Origin: Paguma larvata
Taxonomy: Eukaryota > Chordata > Mammalia > Carnivora > Viverridae
DNA: 64,000 nt
Assembly: GCA_030068075.1 (NCBI GenBank)
Contig: CM057835.1
Coordinates: forward strand, 38,429,715-38,493,714
Direction: 5' to 3'
In this document: one piece after another, positions 1 to 12,331 of the stretch
Layout: each line of letters starts with the position of its first letter
Numbering within the stretch: position 1 is the stretch's first letter
Translations under genes and position numbers: made by a program
Notes under the pieces: generated by a model
Databases searched by the model: none
The model's input: the letters and a program-made list of their open reading frames with translations, nothing else
Told to the model about the DNA's origin: nothing

Positions 1-137
1 AATGGGATTGTGAGAAATATTTTTGATTGCTAGAAAAGAACAGATGACAGAGACTATGAAACTGACCAATTCAAACTAATTATTGAAACAATTGGTTCAA
101 ACCTTTTAAAAAAGAATTCATGTCAAGAATAGACATT

Positions 138-344
138 AGGGGAAGTACCTGGGTGGCTGTCTCTTAAGCATCTGACTTCAGCTCAGGTCATGATCTCATA
201 GTTTGTAAGTTTGAGCCCTGCATCAGGCTCTCTGCTGTCAGAGCAGAGCCCACTTCGGATCCTCTGCTTCCTTCTCGCTCTACCCCTCCCCTGTTCACGC
301 TCTATCTCCCTCTCTCTCTCAAAATAAATAAACATTAAAAAGAA
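138..344 (+). mobile_element. Can-SINE (tRNA-derived), full length
   Basis: The head (GGGGAAGTACCTGGGTGGCT), the B-box-like GTAAGTTTGAGCCC region, the CT-rich tract and the AATAAATAAACATTAAAAA tail are all present. It is flanked by the 12-base duplication AAGAATAGACAT (125-136 and 345-356). The head has diverged from the usual GGGGCGCCTGGG, so this is an older copy. Confidence 0.93.
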
Positions 345-514
345 AAGAATAGACATCTGGAAGTTAGGTTCAAGATTATCAGAGATTAAAGTGATAACCT
401 TGGTCATCAAAATAAGGAGATTCTTTAGACACCTAGGCCAAAGATAATTGATGCTATTCAAAGAGAAAACAGAGGCAATAGTTTGGTGTGTGGCTTTTGT
501 TACCACATTGATTT

Positions 515-582
515 CATTTAGATCCTGGGTTTAACCCCCACTAGTCATTTAACATCCTTTCCTATAAACATGGAATAAAAAT
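515..582 (+). repeat. MIR-like SINE fragment
   Basis: 'CCTGGGTTTAACCCC', 'CATTTAACATCCTTTCC' and 'TAAACATGGAATAA' follow the order of the MIR core (CCTGGGTTC, CACTTAACCTCT, TAAAATGGGGATAA). The copy is short and diverged. Confidence 0.45.
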
Positions 583-2780
583 TATATTTATTTGCTATGA
601 GTTTTATATGTAAAATAATGTACATACAGTTCCTGTACCTGACTTCTCAATAAATTATTAATAGTCCTTGAAAGAAATTTAGTGGGAATTGGTAAGAAAA
701 AGGTGATCTTGGTCAATTGGCCAGCAGACTATTCATCGCACTGTTACTCTAAGGGGAGAAAGTACTCCTTTATTGGGTTCTAATATTTTTTTTGAGTCTT
801 TTCATTGCATTTCATTACACATTATTTTTAGCCTATTGGCTTTTTTTATTTAGACATTTTTAACCAGATATGATTTTAGATTTGATTTTGTCCTACAATA
901 ATTTACAGTTATTTCCCCCAACCATTGAGTATTAGAAATTTGGTAATGTAAGTTGAAGTAAAGCATAAGGAACTGAGATTATGTTGAGAATAAAGCATAT
1001 AGGTAGAGGCTTTAGCTGGGGTCACTTAGTTATACCTTTTCAGACATAATGACAATAGGCTTGAAAAAGTAGAAAGTCACCTGGTCATTAAATCAAGTTG
1101 CTTCTACTACCTTCGTAGTATTATAATACCTTCCTTACTTGTTATACAATTTTTAAATACTGTATTAATATTAATTTAAGTGTGACCCACTAGAATGTCA
1201 CTGACTTCCCTCCAATATTAAAATATCATGCCATTCAAGGATAAATCTCAGAAAGAGCAGGCATGTAAAATAGGACAAATTTAAGGAAAGCAAAATAAAA
1301 TCACAAATGACATCTAGTGAAAAAACCTTGAAAGGGAATTGTCTTTAATTAGTTCACAGTTGGAGATTGTTCATACTGCTTATTTTAGTTAAGTCTTTCA
1401 TTTGGGGAGAAACAAGCTATTTAACTTTCAGGATGCTTGCGGGTACTCAGGGAGCAACTTGAAATCCCCTATCTTATTGAATAAAATGCTATCCTCGAGA
1501 TAATGTAACTTTGGTAGGAAAAAAATTATGATCTATAAACTGTGATAATCTACTGGAGTTTGTTACACTAGTGCAACAAGAGAAAAACAAAGATAACTTA
1601 AAACTTTAAACTCCTAGCATGGATATTGTACATGAGTCACTCGTATTTCTTTTAGTCAATGAAATTACCTCAGGAACTTTTGTAAGTGGACATCCTTTCT
1701 ACTGAACTTAATACAAGATCTAGTGTATGCCTTTGGGGAAAGAACGTAAGGAATAAGAGAAATCCTGATAAATAGGTTTAGTACTTCAGTGTTATAAAGT
1801 TCGTGAACAAATAGCACATATTCAGAAAATAATGAAACTTTTACAATATTCCGTAAGGCTGCTACTTTGCTAAAACCTGGTCTTGTAATATGCTTATAAT
1901 CATCACCTCTTCTCTCGTTCATGGGAGGTTTACTCACTTCAGGTATCTCTATGTAATAATATAAATACCCTACCTAGACGTTTAGGCAAGCAGTAGAATT
2001 TTACCACAGTTGACTGAAACTGCACTATGAGTGGTATCTCTATACATTTTTCATAATATTTTCTAGTCATTGTCCATTTATAATAAAATACGTGGAGATG
2101 GCATAGAATATTTAGTGCATACATTTATAAACTTCCATTTCATTCTGGCTCAGGATGTGGTGAGAACATGTAGCCAAATGTAACCGTGCAGTAGTCTTTG
2201 GCACTAATTTACCTTCTCCTTCTAGGGCCTGTGATGCTTCGGTCTGTGTGTTAGAGACAAGTCTTGTTTCACAGTCTTCTTCATGAAAAGACACTTTCTA
2301 GTTTCAGGGTCTCAAACTCTGTATTTATCCTTATCCTCAAAATTCAATTAAAACATATTGTGATGGCTGTTTTGCACAGTAATCTTTGTACTATGCTAGC
2401 TGCCTGCTTTGCTTCTTAACTAGGAAAAAGGTTTCTGTATTCCTATGTGATCCTTTGACAACTCTGCTTGTCCTTCTCCCGTCTCAATACTGTGTCTTTT
2501 CCTTTGTGCCACACATTTCTTTAAGCTGTGAAAAAAAAATATGGTGATATTTTAATAGCGGGAATAACTTCTTTGCGAGTTTTAAGTAGTAAATGTATTA
2601 CGCCTTTGTTCAAAACATGGCTGCCTTGCTATTTCATTTGTAACACCCTCTAACGCTTCAGCCAGCTCAGGGAAGAAGCAGAAAGGAAGGCCTCCTATTT
2701 AGATATTTTGCTCTCATTGTTTTGGGAGGGTTATATGTTTGTGAAAATTAGAATAAGTGATTAAAGTATCCAACTCATCC
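583..2780. other. AT-rich noncoding stretch
   Basis: No splice-bounded frame, SINE or clear transposon is visible. Short minus-strand frames near 1.7-2.3 kb have no start context, splice sites or coding character. It is probably intronic or intergenic DNA. Confidence 0.6.
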
Positions 2781-3075
2781 ATGTAAATGTTTAATCTCAT
2801 TCTTCTAGCCCAATACCAAGTCTTGAAATATTCGTTTCAGCTGCCTATCACCTTCATTCAATCATCAACCTCTTTTTTCCTAATAAATCGTGAGGCTGCC
2901 CCTTCCTTTGTGTTTCTCTACCACTGACATTCAGGTTCTAATGGCCCGTCTCTTAGCTGAGCTTCTGAACTCTAGACTTGTACTTTCCACCACTCCTTTT
3001 CTACATAAAACCCAGGGTGTTGTTCGCTCTTCCTCATTTTATTCATGATACTCTTGCTCAAAATTCTGTAGTGGG
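2781..3075. repeat. possible L2-derived segment
   Basis: Pyrimidine-rich text such as 'CTTCATTCAATCATCAACCTC' and 'GCTCTTCCTCATTTTATTC' resembles diverged L2 3'-end sequence. The assignment is weak because no long diagnostic string remains. Confidence 0.25.
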
Positions 3076-3141
3076 CATATGATTTTCTGTAAAGAAGTAT
3101 TAATGCCTTTTAATGCTGCAGAGGGGCTGTCCATGTTCCGG

Positions 3142-3346
3142 CAGAGTCTCTCGACCTTAGCACTATTGACATTTGGACCGGGTAATCTTTTGTTGTGTGA
3201 GGCTGTCCTGTGCATTGTAGGTCTCCATCCGTTAGCTGACAGTTACATCCCTGCAATGGTGACCCCAAAAAATGTCTCCAGATGCTCTCAAACATCCCAG
3301 GGGATGGGGCCGGGAGGTCATAAGCACCCCCAGCTGAGAAACACTG
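3142..3346. mobile_element. hAT-Charlie type nonautonomous transposon (MER20-like)
   Basis: The element is about 205 bp with imperfect inverted ends: CAGAGTCTCTCGACC on the left and, on the complementary strand, CAGTGTTTCTCAGCTG at the right. Internal strings (CACTATTGACATTTGGACC, GTCCTGTGCATTGTAGG, AAAAAATGTCTCCAGA) match a very common mammalian hAT MITE. A partial second copy sits at 59620-59829. The open frames seen through it on both strands are consequences of the repeat and not genes. The exact subfamily name is from memory. Confidence 0.75.
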
Positions 3347-3839
3347 TTTTATATCCACTTAGCTTTTTTTGTATTGGTTAGAATTATGTTCTAGCCAAAC
3401 AACCTGAATAACTGTAGTTTAAGAAAATGGAAAATTATTTGTTTATATATTTAAAGGAATCTGTAGGTGAGCAGTTTCTGAAATTGGTACAGTAGCTTAT
3501 TTATGTTAGGACTCCTACCGCTGAGATTCTCTTGCCCTTTCCCTTATGATTACAGCATGACTGGTACAAATTCAGCTATCACATCCTCTCTCAAACAAAA
3601 AGAACTGAATTGGGGGATTAGGTAAGGGAAATAGTCATGAAATTTACATTTACAACTCATTGACCAGAATAATGTCTTATGATCTGCGTTAATTCCAAGG
3701 GACCCTGAATCTATAGTGCAGGAAAAGGAGGAGAGAATTGGAAACAGTTATTGCAAGAGTCTAACTTCACATGCCCTCACTTCACATCTTCACCAGATGA
3801 GCTGTCCACTATGTGTTATTTGGAATAAATGATTCTAGG

Positions 3840-4165
3840 AGCTAAAACAAAAGACCACAACTTTTAAACCTAATGGATGTTTATTTCTTGCTCAAAATGT
3901 CCAATGTGGATATCCTTGATTAGTGAGCAACCTCTTTGTGAGATCTTTCAGAGACCCAGGCAGCTTTTAGCTCATGGCTTTGCCAGTCCCAAGGTCCTGA
4001 TCCCCCCTGCCAGTCTTTGGCCTCTTACCTGGAGATGGAAGAAGAAAGGGAGGGGGTAGGATTTTGCAGGTTTCTGGCCGAGGTCAGGAATCAACCTATG
4101 CCATTTCCAGTGACATCTTAATGGCCAGAACATGGCTAAAATAATAGCTCACTGCGGGCAGCCAG
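3840..4165. repeat. unclassified old interspersed repeat, LTR-like
   Basis: A segment of higher GC than its surroundings, with the order 'TTTATTTCTTGCTCA', 'GAGACCCAGGCAGCTTTTAG', 'GGAAGAAGAAAGGGAGGGGG' and 'GGGCAGCC'. This resembles reverse-oriented LTR or MITE sequence common in mammals. I cannot assign a family. Confidence 0.3.
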
Positions 4166-4169
4166 TCTC

Positions 4170-4285
4170 TATCACTTGCCCCAAAGAAAATACTATTTTC
4201 TAAGTCTGCCCTTTGCGTGCTTTCACATCTTTCCATCACTCCTACCTTTGTCTTTTCTGGAATGCCCTGCCTTTGGTTTCTTGTC
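4170..4285. repeat. L2-like LINE fragment
   Basis: 'CCCTTTGCGTGCTTTCACAT' and 'TTTTCTGGAATGCCCTGCC' correspond to the L2 3'-end region in which 'CCTTTGCACATGCTGTTCC' and 'TGCCTGGAATGC' are typical. Confidence 0.4.
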
Positions 4286-5034
4286 TCTGAAAACTGTAAC
4301 TCTTCGGCTTGTCCTACTGACGTGTTCTTTGACTATAACATTTCAAAGCAACCACTCCTCTCTTTGAAAACAGGTACAATATCATGATTGAAAGAGGAGC
4401 TATAGGGTCAGACGAAAGTGGTTTTGAATAAAAAATTCACTAGTTTCCTAAACTTACACATTATTTGACTTCCACGACCCTTAGATTTCTAAGGTTTCAA
4501 ACCAGGGCAATATTAAGGTAGAAATTAAATGAAATAATTTCCGTGACATAGCACTTAACAGATAATAAATAACCAAATAAAGATTATTTTTATAATTTTT
4601 ATCTTCTAGGTTAGTTACTGCTTATGCTACTTATCGGGTACCTTGCTGCATACCACGTTTTTCTTTCATGCTAAATTCACTATTTCCCTAAGCCACTAAA
4701 GCCCCTCACCTTCGGTCAGTGTGTATCTTACTGGTATTGTTGGAGGAGGCACTGAGGGAAGGGAAGCCGAGGTTTCTTTGTTACCTTGTCCCTGAGTGCA
4801 GGCCGATGGCCTGCTGGGAGCCATGCCTCTGATTCCTATGCCTCAAGAGGCCGAGGGGCCCTTCTCTAACCCAAAAATTGAAAAGCCTAATGCGATAGCA
4901 TCTGCATATTTAATATCTATTGATCTTGATTCAAATAAAACCCACGATGGGACCCAGTTTTTCAAAATGTGTGCATTTTAAGGAAATTCGCATTTTCCGA
5001 ATCACAACTGGTGTCCGCCAGCACATTTCATTAA

Positions 5035-5480
5035 TCAAAGCAGCTCTCCTCCACTGCCCCTCCAGATCCGGTTTTCACCGGTGCGCGCCTCTATAATCAA
5101 TTCTCCACAGAGCTGTGATCTTTTTCAAAATGTAAATCAGGTCATGCCCCTGCTTAAACCCTCTAAGGGTTCCCGTGGCCCTCAAAATAAAACCTAAATG
5201 TATCGCCCGGGCATGCAAAGTCACACGTGATCCTTCCCTACCTCTCTGATTTTATCTCCTATCGCTCTGCAGCTTGGCTACATTGGCCTTCTCTCCGTGT
5301 CTTGAACTTTCCAATCTCCTAGTTGCCTAATGGTCTTTGAACTCCTGTTTCTCTCTGCCACAATCACTCCTGCTTCTCATGTTTACATGATTCACCTTTT
5401 CTTATCATTCAGGTATCAGTTTAAATGACACTCCTCTGAAAAACTTGGCCTGATAATCCTATCCAAAGAGCACTTGGCCT
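5035..5480. mobile_element. L2 LINE fragment
   Basis: In order: 'GTCATGCCCCTGCTTAAACC', 'AAAATAAAACCTAAATG', 'CTACCTCTCTGATTTTATCT', 'GGCTACATTGGCCTTCTCTC', 'CAGGTATCAGTTTAAATGAC' and 'AAAACTTGGCCTGATAATCC'. This is the characteristic order of the L2 3' region. The copy has no intact frame and is heavily substituted, as expected of an ancient LINE. Confidence 0.75.
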
Positions 5481-6583
5481 TAGTAGATTCTTAACTTTCA
5501 AACCCGAGTTCTATACAAAGAGTAGGCTGAAATACATAACGTGTCCAGAGCGTTGAGGCTTTTATGACACTAGAGGCTCCTCACTGTCACCGTTCTACAG
5601 AGGCATGAGTACAGATAACCAAATAAGTATGTAGCCAGAAGCCTCACTGGAAATTCTCTTACATGAAAGATCTGGTTTGGACTTTGAAAATATACTCTGT
5701 GCTTAAATTTACATATGTCCCCAGTCTTCATGGTTGGAAGATAATCTTTCCTTACCTTAATCTGCTGAAGATTATGCGGAGCTCTCCTTGCCTCCATGGG
5801 GCAGTTCAGAGAGAGGTCCTTCAGAAGTTTGCTACAGGACAGTATTTCTGGAAGAGCACTTTGCCGTGCAGGGAATATGGCAGTTGCAGTAAGTGTTGAC
5901 AGATGACACAGGACCTTGTTTTCAATGCTAAGAAGAGACATAGATAACCGTAATGCTACAGGCATCTAATCTAGGTTTTTAGAGGAGACTAAACACAGTG
6001 TTTTTTCTTGGCCTTATGAAATTCCATAACATAGATATTATAAGTCTCAGGATATGAGTTTCATCTCCGTTTATATCCCCTGTTGAATGCTATTAAATAT
6101 ATGAATAGAAAGAAAATAGAAAATACCGTAGGATGAGTTTGGGTCTTTGCTTAAACAATTTTCCATTTTGCAAGTGGTTAATTAAAAGCAGTTAATTTGC
6201 ATGGTTTTTGAGGTTCATAACTCAGTCAAAAAAATTGATTTTTATTCTTTCATGCAACCTTACAAATTTCATCTGGAAATATTTACTGATTCCTTTTTTA
6301 TATTTTCGTTGCTCTATTAAAATACAATAATTTGAAGCTTTCTACTATAAGATGTTATCATTAAATACCAAACTATTAATCACTATTATTAGTGTGAATT
6401 TTTATAAAACCTCATTTAAAATTTATGTTTCTGCATACCATATAAGTTCCAAAAAAAAACTCTACAGAAATCTGTTTCCTTAGACTCTTACATATCTACC
6501 ATTTTAAGTTTTTATTTGGCTTACATATTTTACTTGCATTTTATATTGATACCTAATGGAGGAGATGCATTTTTATGTAATTT

Positions 6584-6693
6584 TTAAAGTTTTATTTATT
6601 TACATAATCTCTACACCCCACATGGGGCTCGAACTCACAACCTTGAGATCAAGAGTCACGTGCTCTTCCAACTGAGCCAGCCAGGCGCCCCAT
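6584..6693 (-). mobile_element. short-form Can-SINE (tRNA head only)
   Basis: On the complementary strand it reads GGGGCGCCTGGCTGGCTCAG, then a B-box-like GAGTTCGAGCCCC, then GTGTAGAGATTATGTAAATA and an A-rich tail. It lacks the long CT-rich middle of the other copies, so it belongs to a different and shorter subfamily. Perfect 15-base duplications (ATTTTTATGTAATTT) flank it at 6569-6583 and 6694-6708. Confidence 0.92.
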
Positions 6694-7005
6694 ATTTTTA
6701 TGTAATTTCAATAATATTTTTAAAATAATTGAAGAAAAGTTACAATGTACTGTTATTTTGATTACATTACTTTTAATCCTCCATTTAAAAAAATATATAT
6801 AACAAGTATATATTACATGAAGACCATGAGAAAACAACTTATAAAAATATATGAGTTTCTGAATATTAAATATAAAATTTTTGTTTTATCAGAAAAATGG
6901 TGATACCTATATATCTAAAACACCAATTATTCATATATACAGGTGATCACAGATACTGGCTGTAGAGAGATGAAGCCTTTCCTCCAGAGTCTTGTGATTT
7001 AAAAA

Positions 7006-7215
7006 AATATTTTATAATTATTTTAATTGAAGCATAGTTGCCACACAATGTTACATTAGTTTCAAGTGTACAACATAGATATTTGACAACTCTGTATATA
7101 TTATGATGTGCTCGGGACAAGTGTAGCTACCATCTATCACCATACAATGCTGTTACAATAGCATTAACTATTGTGCTATTGTCAAGTTACCACCATGACT
7201 TCCAGAATGGGAAGC
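7006..7215 (-). mobile_element. L1 3'-end fragment, reverse orientation
   Basis: 'TTGAAGCATAGTTGCCACAC', 'TTACATTAGTTTCAAGTGTA', 'CAACATAGATATTTGACAAC' and 'TACCATCTATCACCATACAA' form the reverse complement of a common mammalian L1 3' end. The related forward copy at 9025-9151 makes an inverted pair about 2 kb apart. Confidence 0.75.
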
Positions 7216-7439
7216 TTGTACCAGGCTGGAACCCAGCCTCGTGTAACTTTGAGCAAATGAATGGTAAGAAAGCAAATCAGGTGAATCTATATAAATCTTC
7301 TGGAAAAGTTTGCATAAAACGTGCTATTTTTGACTGACATATTTTCTGTACTTTGGTGTTAAAATGAAAGAGGTTATTTGAGTGAAGACTAATATGAATG
7401 ACTTCATCCAAAACTTTGGTTTTCTTTCAATATAGTATC

Positions 7440-7545
7440 TAAATATTGAATATTTCATCATGTATGTATATTACACACATATATTTAGACATATAAACAC
7501 AAATACACATATACATGTATATTTGTGTGTCTACATATACATATG
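7440..7545. repeat. degenerate AT/AC-rich simple repeat
   Basis: Runs of ATAT, ACAC and TACATATAC alternate over about 100 bases. The purine/pyrimidine alternation is interrupted throughout. Confidence 0.6.
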
Positions 7546-7944
7546 AATTCAGTAAGTTGCCTGTGGGTTTTTTTATGTTGCTTTACTGCTAGTATGGTAA
7601 GGATACCTCTGTCAAACTTTTTATCTAATTCTGCTTATTCTTAAGTATAAAATAAATTCCTGAGTCTTGCAGTGCAGAGAAAATATAAGTGCTATTTGTA
7701 TTTTGCAGAACAGGCAAGGAATTCTCGCACGTATTTCATGTCAATAGAGATAAACATCAATAAGTAGTTGACTCCCAAAAAAATGAGTAAATGATCTTCA
7801 GCAGCTGGGTGTCCCCTGGGAGTAAAACGTTAGCATAGCAGAATATTCATATAGCAAGATTTTACATTTATCAATAATATTTGGTTGATTTGAATGACAG
7901 TAGCTTTCCCATAAATTCCCCCCATGTAAATTCATGTGAGCTGG

Positions 7945-8085
7945 GAATTATTATTTTCAAATTATAGATGTGTAACTTCAAATACCTTGAGATTAAGTGA
8001 CTTGTACAAAAAAGCAAATGGCTAAACAGTAGCTTCTAAGTGTATACCCTATCCACTTTTCATTATTCTCTTGAATCACTGAGCT
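7945..8085 (-). repeat. MIR fragment, reverse orientation
   Basis: 'ATTATTATTTTCAAATTATA', 'GATTAAGTGACTTGTACAAA', 'AACAGTAGCTTCTAAGTGTA' and 'CCCTATCCACTTTTC' follow the reverse MIR order (ATTATCCCCATTTTACAGAT, GTTAAGTAACTTGCCCAAG, CTAGTAAGTGGCAGA, CATGCTCTTTCCAC). Confidence 0.6.
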
Positions 8086-9024
8086 ATTCGGTTGTAGCCT
8101 GCTGTGGGGGGAAGGGCCATGGAGCAAAATGCTGCAGACCTAGCTTCCACTAATTGTCCGTGTGATTGTGACTCCCAAGTCTTACACCTTCTATTTGGCC
8201 AGTAGCTACATCTATGATAACATTCTTAATTTAGCTTATGTATAAACAGGGATGCAGAAACTAAATCCACCTGATTTGCTATGGAAATTGGTTGTCTAAA
8301 GTAGAAACCACATATCCATTGAGAAGGAAGTCTAGTAAATTAGTTGATGCCTGGATATAATTGCTTTTCCAGATGGGCTTATAATGGATTTATGAAGTAT
8401 AAATAGAACATAAAACAAAGTTACCTGGTCAAAATATGGAAAGGTTTTGAATCTTTGTATACATAGAACAACCATCAGTTCAAATAGATAAGGTTCTCTT
8501 TGAAGAAATGAAATTAATAGTAGTAGATGTGACTTACACAAATGCTAAATTAAAAGTTTACATTAGTAGTAATATTAACTCATTTGAGAGTAGTCTTTTT
8601 TTCTTTTTAACTTAATTCCTTGTAAAATGATTTGTTTTACCTAAGACTGTATTTTATGAAATGAGTTGAAATTGTAAAATCCTATTATTTGCTATAAAAA
8701 TATAATTGTATATGATAATGATATTGCATAATAGATGCTCAGTGAATGTTTCCAAATAACTGAATGAGTTAATGAAATCTATTCGATTGAGATATTAACA
8801 CTTTCATATATTTTAACTTTTTTTTAACAGCAGATGGGATATTTCAAACTTCAACATCGATCTTCTCTCTCTCTTTCCCCATTTCTCTGGCTCTTTCTCT
8901 CAATTCTCTGGCTCTCTAATTCAAATCAGCCCCACATGGTACCTTTTATTCCTGTGCCAAATTTATTTCACAACTGGAAGCCTAGCATAGGGAATGAGTC
9001 AAAGGTATTGTAATAGTATTGTAA

Positions 9025-9151
9025 GGTGACAGATCGTAGCTACACTTGTGGTGAGCATAGCATAATGTATACAGTTTTCAAATCACTATGTCATGCACCT
9101 GAAACTTCTGTAACATTGTGTATCAACTATACTCAAAAAAAAAAAAAAAAA
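9025..9151 (+). mobile_element. 5'-truncated L1 3' end with poly(A)
   Basis: 'AAGGTGACAGATCGTAGCTA', 'ATAATGTATACAGTTTTCAA', 'CACCTGAAACTTCTGTAACA' and 'GTGTATCAACTATACTCAAA' end in an 18-A tract. This is a classic L1 3'UTR terminus. A SINE is inserted immediately after its tail. Confidence 0.8.
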
Positions 9152-9163
9152 AGAGCCCCATGA

Positions 9164-9284
9164 GGGGCGCCTGGCTGGCTCAGTAGGTTTCCACCTACTG
9201 TCCAACTCTTGATCTCAGGATCATGATTTCAAGCCCCACATTGGGCGTAGAAGAGCCTACCTTAAAAAACTAAAAATAAAAAAT
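9164..9284 (+). mobile_element. short-form Can-SINE next to an L1 tail
   Basis: It begins GGGGCGCCTGGCTGGCTCAG and ends in an A-rich tail, without the CT-rich middle. It is flanked by GAGCCCCATGA at 9153-9163 and 9285-9295. It landed at the 3' edge of the L1 poly(A) and is therefore younger than that L1. Confidence 0.92.
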
Positions 9285-9299
9285 GAGCCCCATGAAAAA

Positions 9300-11260
9300 G
9301 TGCATTATTTAATTGTGCATAATTTAAATTATGTCTCTTAACTTATGAATAATAGATATGAGGTTAGGGATATTATGTTTGCTCACTGCCTTGGCCTCAA
9401 TGCCTAAAAGATAGCTTGACTCATAATAGATGTTCAAGAAATATATATTAAACGAATAAATAAATACATGTATATATACATCGATCAGATTTCTTCATTT
9501 GCTTCTTACTCTTCTATAATAATTTATACGAAATGGGCTATAAAATTTGTTCTTAAATGTCTTCAAGATTATTGAGAGTACTTTTAGAAAACTAGAATAC
9601 CACTAAGGTAAAAATATAAAATGAAATTTTACTGAACGTGAAATTTTTTAAATGAATTAAACCTGTCTTGTTTTCAAAATGAGGTTTTCTTTCTTTTAAT
9701 AATTATTCAGTGACCCCCAAGCCTCAATCCTGTAAGCTACACATATATTATTATTCTGTCCTTAACTCCTTCTTGCTTTTTTCCTAAATCCAATACTAAC
9801 TATCACCAGCACCCTTCTACACTCACCCCTCCCACCCCACAGGGCACCCTCCCACCATTACCCAAGAGCCCAAGGGCCATTATTCCTGCAAAGGGATCAA
9901 CTCTAGCTATTCTCACCCTTCAGAGAAGGAAAAATCTGATTGCTCCCTTAAAGGGCATTCTCATGCTTCTGCATGTGCCCCTGATGTCAGAGGGAGACAT
10001 ATTCTGCCTCTGTATCAATCAAGACAGTCACCATTACTCCTGGTCCAATGATCTATCTGCTAGTCATGTAGTAGTTTATCAAGGAGTATGGGGAGAAAAG
10101 GACAATATTAAGTCCAGATACATTTGTTCCACACCCTAGTAGGAGGGGGTGGCCAGTCGTTCAGTTCTCTGGCTTCTCAGCTCTTTCAGCTTAAGCCCTA
10201 CACAGTCATGCCTACTCCCACCTGCTCGCAGTCTCAGGGAGGCTGGTCAGATGCTACCTTAAGCTTGGTCTTCATCATGACAGCCAAGAATCAGATTCTC
10301 CCCTTTTTCACGGTGAGTTTTCTGAATGTGTGTAGGTCTTATTTGCTAGGTTTTTTGTGGATTATATTACAAACTTGATAAATGAATTCTGAAAAGACCT
10401 TTCAACTTTTCTATGAAATTGGCAACTAAAATCAATTGCATTTGATCACAAATCCACCTCTATAGATAAGAGTCTAGGTCTTTTACCAGAAAAGGAGTGT
10501 GGGAAAGCTAGCAGGGCAAACCAAGAACCAATGTATCACACAGGGTGTATGTTGTCAGTTCCCTAATCTTCCTCCTAGTTAGCTAGATGAAATCTTCAAA
10601 TACTGTCAAAATTAAGCAAGTTAAAAAAAGAAATCATGCAAAGTTCAAAACTGCTTCATTTGAAAGTGTTGGTGAGATTGCCCAAGCAATCAAAGACATG
10701 CATATCCGAAAAGATGCCATATATCTGAAAGACGAAAGGGTTCCCATTAAATAGGCTAGGGCGCATATTATTACTTCGTGCTTTTTATTTTTTCTTGGAT
10801 TGTATTTATTTCTATATAATTCTGAGGTGAAGTTATTTTTACATCAGCAAAATCTAGAGTTCTCTTTTTTAAATATCAGATTTTTGATGTGTTTTTCCAT
10901 GACATTTAAAAATAAGTTTTTACTTTATATTTTTATGTTTTACTATAAAAAGTGAAGATGGTATTTTATGTATGCCCTGCAATTGGTCCTACTAAGCTTT
11001 ACATATTTCTTTACCAACACCTTGACCACTCCATTTTTTTAATGAAAATCAAAGTTTGAAATTTAACATCGCCCGTATAATTTGCCCTTTCCAGGTTGAA
11101 CTTTTGTTACAGCAACAAATCTAATGGACTCTTCTTTATTACTAGGTGACAAAATTAATGAATATTTTAAATAACTAAGCCCTTCATCCTAGCTTCAATT
11201 TATATTTTTATATTATTTAGGTAAAGATTATCACATAATCTTCAGCATCTTAAGGGAAAC
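9300..11260. other. noncoding stretch, partly GC-richer at 9780-10310
   Basis: The section 9780-10310 is richer in C ('CACCCCTCCCACCCCACAGG') than the flanks. It carries an 84-codon forward frame (10124-10378) without splice or promoter context. I recognise no repeat family and no gene. Confidence 0.45.
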
Positions 11261-11265
11261 TAAAT

Positions 11266-11335
11266 ATATAACATATAAATATAGGAAGTGCATATAACAT
11301 ATAAATAGAGTGTATATAACATATAAATAGATATA
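11266..11335. repeat. small AT-rich tandem repeat, three copies
   Basis: The string ATATAACATATAAATA begins at 11266, 11292 and 11314, so the copy spacing is 26 and 22 bases with different spacers between copies. Confidence 0.75.
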
Positions 11336-11980
11336 ATTTATATGATATATACATATTCCAGTGATAAAAATATATTTTAATATCAGTTTTACTGAAATAT
11401 CTCACCATTTTTTAATATTCCATTTTAATGGAATAACAGTTTACTTTTAGGTCTTACAAAATACTCCATTAGAACTCTACAAATTATGAACTGTAGAAAT
11501 GTATATCTTTTGTTTATTTTTTTAAATCAAGCCCTTGGTTCTTTGGCTTGGCACCAAGATTTCATTAGTCTTGCCATGCTCGTGTCTGCCTTCCTGCTAA
11601 TGAGAAAGAAACAAGTGTGCAAATTCAATGTTTCACACATGTACTCTGTTAGCAAGTTTTTATCCTGTGCATTACCTGACCTAGAGCATCTGACACTTAT
11701 TAGCTGCTTAATCAATATTAGAAGGGAAGAAGAGGGAAAGGAAGAAGAGAATAAAAAGGGGAGGGAAAAAGTGAGGGGCGGGGAAGCAACGAGATGTTTT
11801 GTTTGTTTCTAATACAGTGTTCAAAAACACGATTCTTATTTTGAAGTCGGTGGCCATTTTCGTAAAATTCAGCTGTGAAAATATAACCCTTATATGTGGA
11901 TAGAATAAATTACGTGTTTCAGTAACTGGTAGCTAATGTTTTGTGGCTATCATTAATACTTCTCAATTGCATTAAAATTT

Positions 11981-12085
11981 TCTGATCATTATTAGAAAAT
12001 TTCTGAAAACATTTGAGATAATTAAGCATGCAGGCTTGTAATCACTGTGTTATAAACTGCTGGTTGTAAGGAGGCACATGTTGAT
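11981..12085 (+). repeat. diverged direct repeat, copy A
   Basis: It aligns almost without gaps to 12831-12935 at an offset of 849-850. Shared landmarks in order are TCTGATCATTAT, a GACATAAT/GATAATTAA section, TCACT, and AGGCACAT followed by TTGA. The copies look roughly two-thirds identical by eye. No family is recognised. Confidence 0.6.
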
Positions 12086-12331
12086 ATGGGTCTGAAATGT
12101 GAGCAGATGTCGGGCACCGTCTCTTGGTAAAGTCTTTCCAATTACCGTTAACTCTGCACAATGAACTTTCATAAAACATACAAAAGACACTCCCTAAGCG
12201 TATCAGGAATATTTCCCTAAAGACACATGTATGTGTAAAATGTAAACAAATAGGAAAGTAGATTTAAATGTTCAAAGAAGACTTTTCTAGAGACCTAAAA
12301 TTATTATAGAATCCTTAATTAGAACTTACCT

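Noticed and set aside
3079..3381. 100-codon forward frame with an 82-codon frame on the opposite strand
   Set aside because: Coincides with the hAT MITE at 3142-3346.
5570..5965. 131-codon complementary frame, the longest in the window, with a 78-codon forward frame opposite
   Set aside because: No splice signals, no domain recognised, and a frame open on both strands; insufficient to call a gene.
11266..11335. Three regularly spaced repeats that might suggest a CRISPR array
   Set aside because: AT-rich micro-duplication in a mammalian genome, with unequal spacing, no unique spacers and no cas genes.
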